IMG/VR virus record: IMGVR_UViG_3300025120_000288
Span: 1-31,866 of that record
Direction: 5' to 3' (one strand)
Length of the DNA stretch: 31,866 bases
DNA from: a virus
Positions 6,319 to 14,648 of this stretch are shown here, piece after piece. The translations under genes were made by a program, and so were the position numbers. The first letter of the stretch is position 1, and each line of letters opens with the position of its first letter. The notes beneath the pieces were generated by a model. That model saw nothing but the letters and a program-made list of their open reading frames with translations. It was not told where the DNA came from and did not search any database.

Positions 6319-6837
6319 ATGCTTATCACTTTAAGTAGGCAGGATGCACACACTTGTAAGTTAATGGGGGCCGATACAGTCAAGCTTTGTGAGATGCAAG
6401 GTTTTAAGCCTCGACTAGAAAACGAAAACCAATCACGGGTAGATGCCAATGTGTATGGCTTCAAGGCAGAGTTTGCTGTGGCACGTCTGCTTAATCTAGA
6501 TACCCCTACAGTTAATGTGGTTACTGATGGTGGAGTTGATCTTTGGTTTGATGAAACATCAATCGATGTTAAATTCACCAACGCGGAATACGGCCCCTTA
6601 ATCTTTGATACAATGCCTAAGTTTCGAGCGCAGTTAGCTGTGTTGGTTAGCCGTACTGAAAGCCCAAATATCATGCGAGTGAATGGTTGGGTGGACAGAA
6701 GAACATTCAAGAAAGAATCAAAGCCAATAGATTTTGGTTATGGGGAAAGGCTCACAATGGAACACGATGAATTGTTTCCAATTGAAAGCCTATGGAAAAC
6801 ATTAATGGAAAATAAATTTAAAGGGGAGTTAACATGA
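6319..6837 (+). CDS. PD-(D/E)XK nuclease-like protein
   Basis: The 172-residue protein has the spacing of a PD-(D/E)XK nuclease core: E51 in GFKAEFAVARLL, D74 in DGGVDLWF, and D83-x-K85 in the strand SIDVKF. This fold underlies restriction enzymes, Holliday resolvases and repair nucleases, so the exact substrate cannot be told. It lies between helicase and polymerase, and its stop overlaps the polymerase start (ATGA), suggesting translational coupling. A role in processing replication intermediates is inferred from context. Confidence 0.6.
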   Translation: MLITLSRQDAHTCKLMGADTVKLCEMQGFKPRLENENQSRVDANVYGFKAEFAVARLLNLDTPTVNVVTDGGVDLWFDETSIDVKFTNAEYGPLIFDTMPKFRAQLAVLVSRTESPNIMRVNGWVDRRTFKKESKPIDFGYGERLTMEHDELFPIESLWKTLMENKFKGELT

Positions 6838-8969
6838 TAGAACGGGTAATTGTATTGGACTTAGAAACAACAGTTCAGTTTGGTGAAGATAAGAGTAAAG
6901 ATAACAGCCCATATAACCCGAAGAATAAAATAGTATCCGCACACTGGAGAATGATTGAGTCCGGCGTATTAGGCCCGGCTAAACACGCAGTCTTCTATCA
7001 TGATGATAAAGAGACCCCCGATAGCCCCACAGAATTCCAAGAGGACATTACTCGGGCTGAATTAATTGTAGCCCACAACGCCAAGTTTGATGTGTCCTAT
7101 TTAAAGGAGGCTAACTTCAGCCTACCCGACAAGGTCTATTGTACGTTTGTAGGTGAGTACATCTTTGCTAGAGGGCAACGGCAGGAGCTATCCCTTAAGG
7201 CTACGGCTGAACGCCGGGATGTTACCCGGAAGAAGTCTGACCTAGTAGATGGCCTATTTAAGTCCGGTATCGGGTTTGATTCTATGCCATTGGCCACAGT
7301 CATTGAGTATGCGGACGCTGATGTCCTATCAACCGCAGAGATCTACCTAGCACAACAGAAAGATCTTCTTAAAGAGTCAAACGTAGGCTTACTCCCAGTA
7401 TTCAATCTGATGAATGATATGTTGTTGTTTCTTGTAGAGATGGAAGGCAACGGTATCTGCATCGACAAGGACATTTTGCACGGTGTGCGGGATGAGTTTA
7501 TTCAAGAAAAGGCTGACATAGAGAAGGCACTGGGTGAAATAACACAAGATGTTATGGGAGATACTCCTATCAATCTAAACAGCGGTATTGATATGACTGC
7601 TGTTGTGTATAGCCGAGTAGTTAAGAACAGAGACTACCATAAAAATGCATTCAACATTGGTGTAAATGCTAGAGGTAAACCTCTCCCACCCCCTCGCATG
7701 AACGCTAGTCAGTTTTCTAATACAGTTCGCAAGTCTACCCGCAGAGTAATGAAGACGGTAGCGCATCACTGTGAGACTTGCCAAGGCAGAGGACAGATAC
7801 AGAAAAGAAAAGTTAATGGTGATCTATACAAGAACCTAAGTAAATGTGTGGCATGTGAAGGTAAGGGCTACATCCTAACTGAAACAGGTCAAGTTGCCGG
7901 TCTTAAACTTATTCCTACCCAAGCCACTGATGCAAGTATCAACGGCTTTAAGACTGATAAGGTTACAATCAGGAAGTTGATTGGTCAAGCGCAGTCTAAG
8001 GATAACCTCGTTGCTGTTGAGTTTCTTACTAAGATATCCCGGCTAAACGCCATCAGTACTTATCTAGACTCTTTTATTAAAAATATAGATAACTCTACTA
8101 GGGCTACGGGCCTACTACACGCACAGTTTAATCAATGCATTACCCGAACAGGTCGTCTGTCTTCTAGCCAACCTAACTTCCAGAACATCCCAAAGGGGAC
8201 TAAGTTTCCCGTACGGAAAGCCGTACGCTCTCGTTTCAAGGGCGGCTCTATCATGGAAGCCGACTTTAGTGGGCTAGAGTTTCGGGTGGCCGGGGAACTG
8301 TCTCGGTGCCCTACAGTTATTCAACAGATACTTGATGGGTTTGATGTACACAAACAGACTGCCTCTATCATTAATCAATGTGAGGTTGAGGAGGTCAGCA
8401 AAGACATGCGCCAGAATGCTAAGGCGTATACGTTTGCCCCTCTATACGGCGGTATGGGTGCTAATGAGGCCCCGCATGTACAGGCGTACTTTAAAGAATA
8501 CTTCAACATCTATAAAGGTTTGTCTGAGTGGCATAAGACCCTCATGAGTGGTGTGTTAAGGAACGGTCTTGTACGAATTCCCTCGGGCAGGGAGTTCTAT
8601 TTCCCTAACACGAAACGACTCCGCAACGGACGTGTTACAAATGCTACAGCTATAGTAAACTATCCCTGTCAGTCCTTCGCTACGGCTGACCTTGTCGTCC
8701 TATCCTGTGTCCGGGCTCTACGCCGTTTCAGGAGGGAAGACTTTAAATCCAAAATCATTCTCAGTGTTCACGATAGTATCGTTGTCGATGTTTATCCGGG
8801 CGAAGAGGATGCAGTTAACGGCGCTCTGTGTTGGGCTATGGGAGAGTTGCCGGAAGAGGTCAAAGAGAGATTTAATTATGAATTACTCTTGCCTCTGGAT
8901 ATCGAAATAAACCTTGGCCCAAATTGGATGGAACAGGACGAGATAGCATTGACTAACGCCACTAACTAA
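6834..8969 (+). CDS. Family A DNA polymerase with 3'-5' exonuclease and DnaJ-type zinc insert
   Basis: A 711-residue replicative polymerase. The N-terminal DEDD exonuclease shows D9-x-E11 (LDLETT), D86 in AHNAKFD and Asp residues at 161/163 in YADADV. The polymerase domain has motif A with D477 in EADFSGLEF, motif B R526-x3-K530-x3-F534-x3-Y538-G, and motif C H646-D647. F534 matches Phe762 of E. coli Pol I. Between the two domains lie two CxxCxGxG repeats, C313-C316 and C338-C341, like half of the DnaJ zinc centre. I recall this odd insert from SAR116 phage HMO-2011. GGGGAG before the ATG is a good ribosome binding site. Confidence 0.95.
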   Translation: MIERVIVLDLETTVQFGEDKSKDNSPYNPKNKIVSAHWRMIESGVLGPAKHAVFYHDDKETPDSPTEFQEDITRAELIVAHNAKFDVSYLKEANFSLPDKVYCTFVGEYIFARGQRQELSLKATAERRDVTRKKSDLVDGLFKSGIGFDSMPLATVIEYADADVLSTAEIYLAQQKDLLKESNVGLLPVFNLMNDMLLFLVEMEGNGICIDKDILHGVRDEFIQEKADIEKALGEITQDVMGDTPINLNSGIDMTAVVYSRVVKNRDYHKNAFNIGVNARGKPLPPPRMNASQFSNTVRKSTRRVMKTVAHHCETCQGRGQIQKRKVNGDLYKNLSKCVACEGKGYILTETGQVAGLKLIPTQATDASINGFKTDKVTIRKLIGQAQSKDNLVAVEFLTKISRLNAISTYLDSFIKNIDNSTRATGLLHAQFNQCITRTGRLSSSQPNFQNIPKGTKFPVRKAVRSRFKGGSIMEADFSGLEFRVAGELSRCPTVIQQILDGFDVHKQTASIINQCEVEEVSKDMRQNAKAYTFAPLYGGMGANEAPHVQAYFKEYFNIYKGLSEWHKTLMSGVLRNGLVRIPSGREFYFPNTKRLRNGRVTNATAIVNYPCQSFATADLVVLSCVRALRRFRREDFKSKIILSVHDSIVVDVYPGEEDAVNGALCWAMGELPEEVKERFNYELLLPLDIEINLGPNWMEQDEIALTNATN

Positions 8970-8977
8970 TGTAATCT
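8949..8977 (+). promoter_or_regulatory. Possible sigma-70 promoter before the ssDNA-binding protein gene
   Basis: TTGACT (8949-8954) and TAATCT (8972-8977) are separated by 17 bases. The -35 box is inside the last codons of the polymerase gene. The next start codon is 50 bases downstream, a normal leader length. Both boxes have good consensus matches, but transcription is not otherwise shown. Confidence 0.45.
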
Positions 8978-9026
8978 TAAATATCTACTAAATTTTAATT
9001 AGTGTAACAACACACCGGAGAAATAT

Positions 9027-9878
9027 ATGAATGAACTCGCAACCGTTAGTAAATCAGAACAGATGGAGATTGCCGCCGCTATGGGTATGGGGGCTGTTAA
9101 TGATGCTCCTTCTAACGATAGATTACCTGAATTAAAGATTAATTACCAAGAAGAGAATGACCAAGGTCAGGAACTTCCCCGGGGTCAATTTTTTATAAAG
9201 GGAACTAATCAAGATCCCGTCTTTGCAAAGTCAGTTAAGTTTAGACCACTTAGCCAACTATTTCAGTGGCTTCAGTATGATGTAGCAGAAAACAAACTCA
9301 AGAATAAAACCCTACTAATCCCTAGTCTTCGTCAAGAAGCCCGGGACATGAAGGGTACCCTACGATGTGGCAAGCCTACATCTAAGGTCTTGAGGGAGGC
9401 TTCCACTGAAGTCCAAAAGAAATTCTCTGACATCAAATGTTTCCGTCAAGTGCGGGGTCTTGTATCTTATAAAGGTAAGACGGCCGATGGAGATACTGTA
9501 ACTGTAGAGAATGAACCCGTCATACTAATGCTGAAGGGCAGTAACTTTAATCCCTTTGAAGATGAAGTATTAAAGAAGATGCCCCGTGGGACTCAGATAC
9601 ATGAGTTTTGGAGTACGATTACTGCCAACAAGACCAAAGGTTCTGGTGGTAACGTGTGGTGGGTACTTGGCTTTGATCCTGACCTTAAAAACCCCGTGTC
9701 TATTGATGAAGATACCTTTGAGACAATCAAGGTAATGCACAACATGGTGAAGAATGAGAACGACCGCATTCAAAGCGCCTATGACAGTGCAATGAGAAAC
9801 GACCAGTTATCCGACGATGCAATTGATGCAATCGAAGGCGTAACGTCTGATCTCGAAGACGACCTGATGGACGACTAA
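9027..9878 (+). CDS. Probable single-stranded DNA-binding protein
   Basis: The 283-residue protein has no catalytic motif that I can see. It sits directly after the DNA polymerase and ends in a strongly acidic tail (about residues 265-283, mostly Asp and Glu), as ssDNA-binding proteins such as T7 gp2.5 do. The middle part is rich in aromatic and basic residues. Comparable proteins follow the polymerase in other marine short-tailed phages. The function is therefore inferred from position and tail. GGAG before the ATG gives clear initiation. Confidence 0.55.
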   Translation: MNELATVSKSEQMEIAAAMGMGAVNDAPSNDRLPELKINYQEENDQGQELPRGQFFIKGTNQDPVFAKSVKFRPLSQLFQWLQYDVAENKLKNKTLLIPSLRQEARDMKGTLRCGKPTSKVLREASTEVQKKFSDIKCFRQVRGLVSYKGKTADGDTVTVENEPVILMLKGSNFNPFEDEVLKKMPRGTQIHEFWSTITANKTKGSGGNVWWVLGFDPDLKNPVSIDEDTFETIKVMHNMVKNENDRIQSAYDSAMRNDQLSDDAIDAIEGVTSDLEDDLMDD

Positions 9879-9883
9879 CAACA

Positions 9884-10048
9884 GTGAATTGTTGGAACTG
9901 TCGCACTGAACTCATTTGGGGCGGCGACCATGACTTAGAAGACGATGAATTTCATTCCGTCGTTGCTAATTTTAGTTGCCCCAACTGTCAGGCCCACGTC
10001 GAGTTTTATTTCCCTCGACATCCCGAAGATCAATTAGACGAAGAGTAA
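9884..10048 (+). CDS. Zinc-ribbon miniprotein of 54 residues
   Basis: This frame begins with GTG and encodes two cysteine knuckles, C3-x2-C6 and C32-x2-C35, separated by a Gly-Gly-Asp-His-Asp segment and an acidic stretch. The pattern is that of a zinc ribbon and resembles a small protein common in marine phage genomes. The gap from the preceding stop is 5 bases and to the next start 3 bases, so it fits the operon exactly. The ribosome binding site is weak and the start could be debated. Function is unknown; DNA, RNA or protein binding are all possible. Confidence 0.65.
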   Translation: MNCWNCRTELIWGGDHDLEDDEFHSVVANFSCPNCQAHVEFYFPRHPEDQLDEE

Positions 10049-10051
10049 ATT

Positions 10052-10828
10052 ATGAGTGATGTTTCCGAGGACAAGGATAAAGAAGCGGGTCATTGGTATG
10101 ATAAGCAAGGAAACCCTAAGTACACAATTATTGGGGCCAACGGCAAGGAAAGAAACACTACCCTACGGGACGCTAAGAAAGAAGGCTTCGTACCTTCTGT
10201 TACTACCGTCCTTAACATTGCCGCTAAACCTTCCCTTGAGAATTGGAAGATCACTCAAGCACTTAACTCTGCTGTTACCCTGAAGAGAGGCGAAGATGAA
10301 ACACTGTCTAGCTTCTTTTACAGGTGTAAGAAAGACTCCAAGAAGATTACCAAAGCCGCCGCTGAACGTGGGACAATCATACACAATCTGATTGAAGATG
10401 GGTTCAATGGTAAGGCGGATAGTAAAGTATACACTCTTATCAAGGAATATCTTGATGAGCATTTCCCCGGTGAGGAATGGATTGCCGAGGACTCATTCTG
10501 CTCTGAGTTAGATTACGGTGGTAAGATTGATCTGTACTCTAAGTCGGGCATCTTTGTTGACTTTAAAACTAAAGACAACCTCGAAGGTAAGAAGCCAGAG
10601 AACTTAGCCTTTGATAACTACGGAATGCAATTGTCAGCCTATGCACAGGGCTGTGGGTACATAGATGATGTAGAAAGGGTTTCTATATTCGTAGACCGTG
10701 AACATACGGATATTATTATTGGGCACATCTGGGACAAGGCGTCCCATCAAAAACACCGGGAGATGTTTAATAGTCTGCTTTCTTATTGGAAGCTAGTCAA
10801 AAATTATAACGCACCCGAGACAAGCTAA
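10052..10828 (+). CDS. Cas4/RecB-type PD-(D/E)XK exonuclease
   Basis: A 258-residue nuclease of the RecB/Cas4 group. Motifs in order are H111 in GTIIH, D160 in GGKIDLY, D170-x-K172 in VDFKTK, and Q193-x3-Y197 in QLSAY. Such phage enzymes degrade host DNA and process ends for recombination, the role T7 gives to gp6. The cysteines that hold the Cas4 iron-sulphur cluster are not evident. Its stop overlaps the endonuclease I start (TAATG), so the two are probably co-translated and act together. Confidence 0.8.
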   Translation: MSDVSEDKDKEAGHWYDKQGNPKYTIIGANGKERNTTLRDAKKEGFVPSVTTVLNIAAKPSLENWKITQALNSAVTLKRGEDETLSSFFYRCKKDSKKITKAAAERGTIIHNLIEDGFNGKADSKVYTLIKEYLDEHFPGEEWIAEDSFCSELDYGGKIDLYSKSGIFVDFKTKDNLEGKKPENLAFDNYGMQLSAYAQGCGYIDDVERVSIFVDREHTDIIIGHIWDKASHQKHREMFNSLLSYWKLVKNYNAPETS

Positions 10829-11280
10829 TGGCCTTTCGCAATATTCGTAAAATGGCCATCATCAATGGCTATCGTTCAGGCTTAGAAGAAGACATTGGTC
10901 TTCAGCTTAAACAGGCCGGAGTAAAGGCAGAGTATGAGCCTTTCAGAATACCCTATCCTGTTCCTATTCAATCAAAGCATTACACCCCGGACTACGTCCT
11001 TCCCAATGGGATTGTGATTGAGTCAAAGGGCCGATTTACGCCAGAAGATAGAAAGAAACATATCTACATCCGGGATGAGTATGGCCCGCTGTTAGACCTT
11101 CGTTTTGTATTCAACAACCCCCGAGGCAAGCTCCGCAAAGGATCGAAAACTTCCTACGCCGATTGGTGTGAGAAGAACGGTTTTAAATTTGCCGCAAAAG
11201 AAATCCCGACAGAGTGGATGGAAGAAAAAGCCAACAAGAAATCTCTTTCCCTACTCAAACAATTGAGAGGCAAGAAATGA
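10828..11280 (+). CDS. T7-type endonuclease I (Holliday junction resolvase)
   Basis: The 150-residue protein aligns by eye with T7 gp3 over its length. The catalytic residues fall at the same numbers as in T7: E20 in YRSGLEED, D55 in YTPDY, E65 and K67 in VIESKG. The end also matches, with TSYADWCEKNGFKFA and IPTEWM. The enzyme cuts four-way junctions and other branched DNA as a domain-swapped dimer, clearing replication intermediates before packaging and helping break down host DNA. Translation is probably coupled to the exonuclease gene. Confidence 0.95.
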   Translation: MAFRNIRKMAIINGYRSGLEEDIGLQLKQAGVKAEYEPFRIPYPVPIQSKHYTPDYVLPNGIVIESKGRFTPEDRKKHIYIRDEYGPLLDLRFVFNNPRGKLRKGSKTSYADWCEKNGFKFAAKEIPTEWMEEKANKKSLSLLKQLRGKK

Positions 11281-11633
11281 GTAATAATAACTTTGAAGGT
11301 GCATTCCTTGAACTAGTACCCAACTACGAAGAAGAAACTATCGACTTTGTTATAGGTTGGGAATTTAGTAACGAAATCGAACCCATGTTGGTAGAAGAAG
11401 TAAAGAATCTTCTTGCGGGTATATTCGGCCTAGTAAGCGCCGACGAAGGTTCAGTCTCAGCAATTGGTGAAGTTGTCCGAAAGGTATCTGATTTTGACGG
11501 TAGAATAAAACCTTCCGGTGATAACGAAGCAGAAATAATCTTTTCTCCTGACCCAGATTTGATGGATCAATTGTCTACAACAGACAACGTAGTTGATCTG
11601 ACTAAATACAATCCTAAAGGCAAAAAGCACTAA
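11277..11633 (+). CDS. Unknown acidic 118-residue protein
   Basis: The frame is open from 11214, but the ATG at 11277 overlaps the endonuclease I stop (ATGA), the coupling seen elsewhere in this operon, and is preferred. The protein is acidic, with many Glu in the first half and a short basic end. I recognise no domain. Its end overlaps the dNMP kinase start by one base (TAATG). The setting suggests a DNA metabolism or host takeover role, without direct evidence. Confidence 0.65.
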   Translation: MSNNNFEGAFLELVPNYEEETIDFVIGWEFSNEIEPMLVEEVKNLLAGIFGLVSADEGSVSAIGEVVRKVSDFDGRIKPSGDNEAEIIFSPDPDLMDQLSTTDNVVDLTKYNPKGKKH

Positions 11634-12190
11634 TGGCCGAGCTACTCATAGGGCTCTGCGGTAAGAAAGGTTCTGGAAAGACTTTTGTAGCAGAACACCT
11701 GCGTGATGATAAAGGTGCCACTATACTGCGCTTTGCTGATACTCTTAAAGCAATGATGAGAGTTATGGGTCTTACCGAGTCCCAGATAGATGGAAATCAA
11801 AAAGAAACTCCAAGTCATATCTTGAACGGAAACACCCCCCGCTACGCTATGCAGACCCTAGGGACTGAATGGGGACGGGAAACTATATACCAGAACATTT
11901 GGGTAAACATTCTTATAGAGAAATCAAAGAGCGTTGACGGCCTAGTCGTCTGTGATGATGTACGATTCCCCAATGAAATAAAGGCTATTCACGAACAGGG
12001 TGGTATAGTTGCGTGGGTTGAACGTAAGTCTATCTACGCCCAAGGGGACACTCATTCTTCTGAGACATCCATAAATTCCAACCACTGTGATGTCATCGTA
12101 GACAACACCCGGGATATTCACGTTGTGGCCAGTAACATCCTTGGATGGGCTGACTTGCAACAACAACTCACACGTAAAAAATTAATTTAA
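11633..12190 (+). CDS. Deoxynucleoside monophosphate kinase
   Basis: A 185-residue P-loop kinase resembling T4 gp1, which phosphorylates dNMPs so that nucleotides recovered from host DNA can be reused. The Walker A loop is GKKGSGKT at residues 10-17. A second conserved block, CDDVRFPNE, lies near residue 105 and matches this family. The adjacent ribonucleotide reductase and the upstream nucleases fit one recycling pathway. The assignment rests on these two motifs. Confidence 0.8.
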   Translation: MAELLIGLCGKKGSGKTFVAEHLRDDKGATILRFADTLKAMMRVMGLTESQIDGNQKETPSHILNGNTPRYAMQTLGTEWGRETIYQNIWVNILIEKSKSVDGLVVCDDVRFPNEIKAIHEQGGIVAWVERKSIYAQGDTHSSETSINSNHCDVIVDNTRDIHVVASNILGWADLQQQLTRKKLI

Positions 12191-12204
12191 TTAGGAGCAG
12201 TTAA

Positions 12205-14082
12205 GTGGATCAGTATCAAAGTTTTATTCATAAAAGTCGCTATGCAAGATGGCTATCTGAAGAAGGAAGAAGAGAGACGTGGGAAGAGACAGTACAACGC
12301 TATGTAGACTTTTGGATTAACCGTGGCCAGATAGACAATAAGACAGCTACAAAGCTGTACAATGCTATCCATAACATGGAAGTCATGCCCTCTATGCGCT
12401 GTATGATGACAGCCGGGGACGCATTAGATAAAGATAATGTAGCCGGGTTTAATTGTAGCTACCTTCACATAGACAGCCCTCGTAGTTTTGATGAGCTAAT
12501 GTATGTTCTTATGTGTGGTACGGGCGTAGGGTTCAGCGTAGAGCGTAACTTCATTACTAAGTTGCCTGTGATTGCTGAGAGCTTTCATTCATCAGATACT
12601 GTGATTGTAGTATCGGATAGTAAGATTGGTTGGGCCTCTGCCTTCCGTGAGTTGATAGCTATGTTATACGCCGGGAAGATCCCTAAGTGGGACATGAGCC
12701 GTGTGCGAGTAGCCGGTAGCCGACTAAAGACATTTGGTGGTAGGGCGTCAGGCCCCGAGCCCTTGATTGATCTATTTAATTTCTGTGTAAATGTATTTGC
12801 TAAGGCCGCCGGACGGAAGCTGACAAGTATCGAATGCCATGATGTTGTGTGTAAGATTGCAGACATTGTAGTTGTTGGTGGTGTGCGCCGTAGTGCATTA
12901 ATCAGCCTGTCTAACTTAACTGATCAGCGTATGGCCAGAGCTAAGAACGGAGCTTGGTGGGAAAACGAAGGCCAACGTCGATTGGCTAACAACAGTGTTG
13001 CTTACACAGAGAAACCAGACTTTGAGGCGTTCCTAAGTGAAATGCAAACGATGTATGAATCTAAGGCCGGTGAGCGGGGTATATTTAGCCGCGTTGCCGC
13101 TCAGAAGATAGCAAGCCGTAATGGCCGTAGAGATTCAGAGCAAGACTTTGGTACTAACCCATGTTCAGAGATCATACTGAGATCTAATCAGTTCTGTAAT
13201 CTGTCTGAGGTAGTTGTCCGATCTAATGACACATTAGAAACACTTAAAGAAAAGGTAGAAGTAGCGGCCATCATTGGCACACTGCAAGCTACATTAACTG
13301 ATTTTAGATATCTAAGAAATATCTGGAAGAAAAACACAGAAGAAGAAGCCTTACTTGGTCTAAGCCTTACAGGCATTATGGATCATGCTGTACTAGGCAA
13401 ATCTTCTGACAAATTAAATTCATGGTTAGAGGAGATGAGAGATGTTTCAATACAAACTAATGAAGTATGGGCGAAAAATTTGGGGATTAATCCATCCGTG
13501 GCTATTACGTGCGTTAAGCCTAGTGGTACAGTGTCTCAGCTTGTTGATAGCGCCAGTGGCATCCACCCTAGGTTCTCTAGCCACTACCTTAGAAGAGTAC
13601 GCTCAGACGCTAAAGACCCACTCGCAAACTTTATGGCAGAATCGGGATTCCCTGTAGAACAGGATGTTATGAGCCCTACGTCTGTAGTGTTTAGTTTCCC
13701 GGTAAAGGCACCCAAGACAAGCACTACCGTTAAACAAGTGGGGGCCATGCAACAGCTTGAACTGTGGAAGACTTATCAAAACAGTTGGTGTGAGCATAAA
13801 CCCAGTATTACTGTGTACTATACCGATGATGAATTCTTAAAGGTTGCACAGTGGATCTGGGAGAACTTTGATCTTTGTTCGGGTATATCATTACTCCCGG
13901 TGGTTGATCATGTGTATCAACAGGCTCCTTACGAAGACATAACACCTGAGATGTATAAAGAAGCATTGAAGACTATGCCGACTAATATTGATTGGGAAGA
14001 CCTTAAAAACTTTGAAGCAGAAGACAATACAACAGGATCTCAGGAACTTGCATGTGTTGGCGGTGCTTGTGAAATAGTTTGA
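12205..14082 (+). CDS. nrdJ: Class II (adenosylcobalamin-dependent) ribonucleotide reductase
   Basis: A 625-residue monomeric reductase that would convert ribonucleotides to deoxyribonucleotides using a coenzyme B12 radical. Visible marks are FNCSYL near residue 82, GTGVGFSVE shortly after, the catalytic NPCSEI segment near residue 318, and the C-terminal redox pair in ACVGGAC, from which electrons are delivered. Lack of a small-subunit gene and the single-chain layout support class II. The enzyme depends on host cobalamin, which limits possible hosts. GTG at 12205 is the start, 9 bases after AGGAG. Confidence 0.9.
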   Translation: MDQYQSFIHKSRYARWLSEEGRRETWEETVQRYVDFWINRGQIDNKTATKLYNAIHNMEVMPSMRCMMTAGDALDKDNVAGFNCSYLHIDSPRSFDELMYVLMCGTGVGFSVERNFITKLPVIAESFHSSDTVIVVSDSKIGWASAFRELIAMLYAGKIPKWDMSRVRVAGSRLKTFGGRASGPEPLIDLFNFCVNVFAKAAGRKLTSIECHDVVCKIADIVVVGGVRRSALISLSNLTDQRMARAKNGAWWENEGQRRLANNSVAYTEKPDFEAFLSEMQTMYESKAGERGIFSRVAAQKIASRNGRRDSEQDFGTNPCSEIILRSNQFCNLSEVVVRSNDTLETLKEKVEVAAIIGTLQATLTDFRYLRNIWKKNTEEEALLGLSLTGIMDHAVLGKSSDKLNSWLEEMRDVSIQTNEVWAKNLGINPSVAITCVKPSGTVSQLVDSASGIHPRFSSHYLRRVRSDAKDPLANFMAESGFPVEQDVMSPTSVVFSFPVKAPKTSTTVKQVGAMQQLELWKTYQNSWCEHKPSITVYYTDDEFLKVAQWIWENFDLCSGISLLPVVDHVYQQAPYEDITPEMYKEALKTMPTNIDWEDLKNFEAEDNTTGSQELACVGGACEIV

Positions 14083-14095
14083 TAGAGCATTGTCT

Positions 14096-14290
14096 ATGTC
14101 TACAAAAACCCCACAAAAGAAACCCCTACAGGTGGCTTTTGATATGGGTGAAAGAGCTTTCATAAAAGGTATCTTTACGAGCCCCTATCGTCGTTCTTCC
14201 GTCTTGCACAAGGAATGGCAAAGGGGCTTTAACTATGGGTACTTTTATAATATAAAGTGTTTGCAACAATATACTGAACTGTTTACTTAA
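14096..14290 (+). CDS. Miniprotein resembling ribosome modulation factor (RMF/CrpP-like)
   Basis: A 64-residue basic protein. The pattern A-x3-G-x2-A-x3-G, then PY, then W-x2-GF-x2-GY resembles RMF, the protein that pairs stationary-phase ribosomes into inactive dimers, and its relative CrpP. Ala-Phe-Asp-Met-Gly-Glu-Arg-Ala-Phe lies at about residues 15-23, the Pro-Tyr at 31-32 and Trp-Gln-Arg-Gly-Phe at 43-47. This is a pattern match by eye; the tail differs from RMF. The ATG at 14096 is chosen over a TTG two codons earlier. It ends at the -35 box of the promoter for the MazG-like gene. Confidence 0.6.
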   Translation: MSTKTPQKKPLQVAFDMGERAFIKGIFTSPYRRSSVLHKEWQRGFNYGYFYNIKCLQQYTELFT

Positions 14291-14310
14291 TGGTACATTT
14301 ATTGTAACAT
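14282..14310 (+). promoter_or_regulatory. Possible promoter of the MazG-like gene
   Basis: TTTACT (14282-14287) and TAACAT (14305-14310) are 17 bases apart. The -35 box overlaps the end of the RMF-like gene, and the next ATG is 27 bases downstream of the -10. Agreement with consensus is moderate. Confidence 0.4.
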
Positions 14311-14337
14311 TAGTATAAATAAATCAAGGAATTGTGT

Positions 14338-14640
14338 ATGAGTTTAGACGCTTTAAATGAACAGATCTTACAGTGGGGATTGGACAAAGGCATTCTACCC
14401 CATGCTGAACCTTTGGCTCAGTTAGATAAGACTAAAGAAGAGGTGGGTGAATTAGAACTCGCTATCTACGAACATGATGTCGATGAAGTGAAGGATGCTC
14501 TCGGAGATATATATGTGACCTTGGCCATGCAAGCTGAAGCATGGAATTTCACGATGGAAGAGTGTGTGCAATCGGCATACGATGTCATCAAAAACCGCAC
14601 TGGAAATATGGTTAACGGTGTATTTGTTAAAGATAATTAG
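14338..14640 (+). CDS. MazG-like nucleotide pyrophosphohydrolase
   Basis: A 100-residue all-helical protein with the MazG-type metal site E34-E35-x2-E38 on one helix and E50-x2-D53 with D57 on the next. Members hydrolyse NTPs or dNTPs to monophosphates. In phages they are thought to adjust nucleotide pools; an effect on (p)ppGpp has been proposed but is disputed. It has a single MazG domain rather than the tandem pair of E. coli. The ATG at 14338 lies 7 bases after AAGGA and is preferred to the TTG at 14332. Confidence 0.85.
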   Translation: MSLDALNEQILQWGLDKGILPHAEPLAQLDKTKEEVGELELAIYEHDVDEVKDALGDIYVTLAMQAEAWNFTMEECVQSAYDVIKNRTGNMVNGVFVKDN

Positions 14641-14648
14641 GAGTACCT

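Noticed and set aside
10052-10828. A CRISPR Cas4 gene
   Set aside because: The motif order fits the family, but the iron-sulphur cysteines are not evident and the context is phage replication, so a phage exonuclease is the better name.
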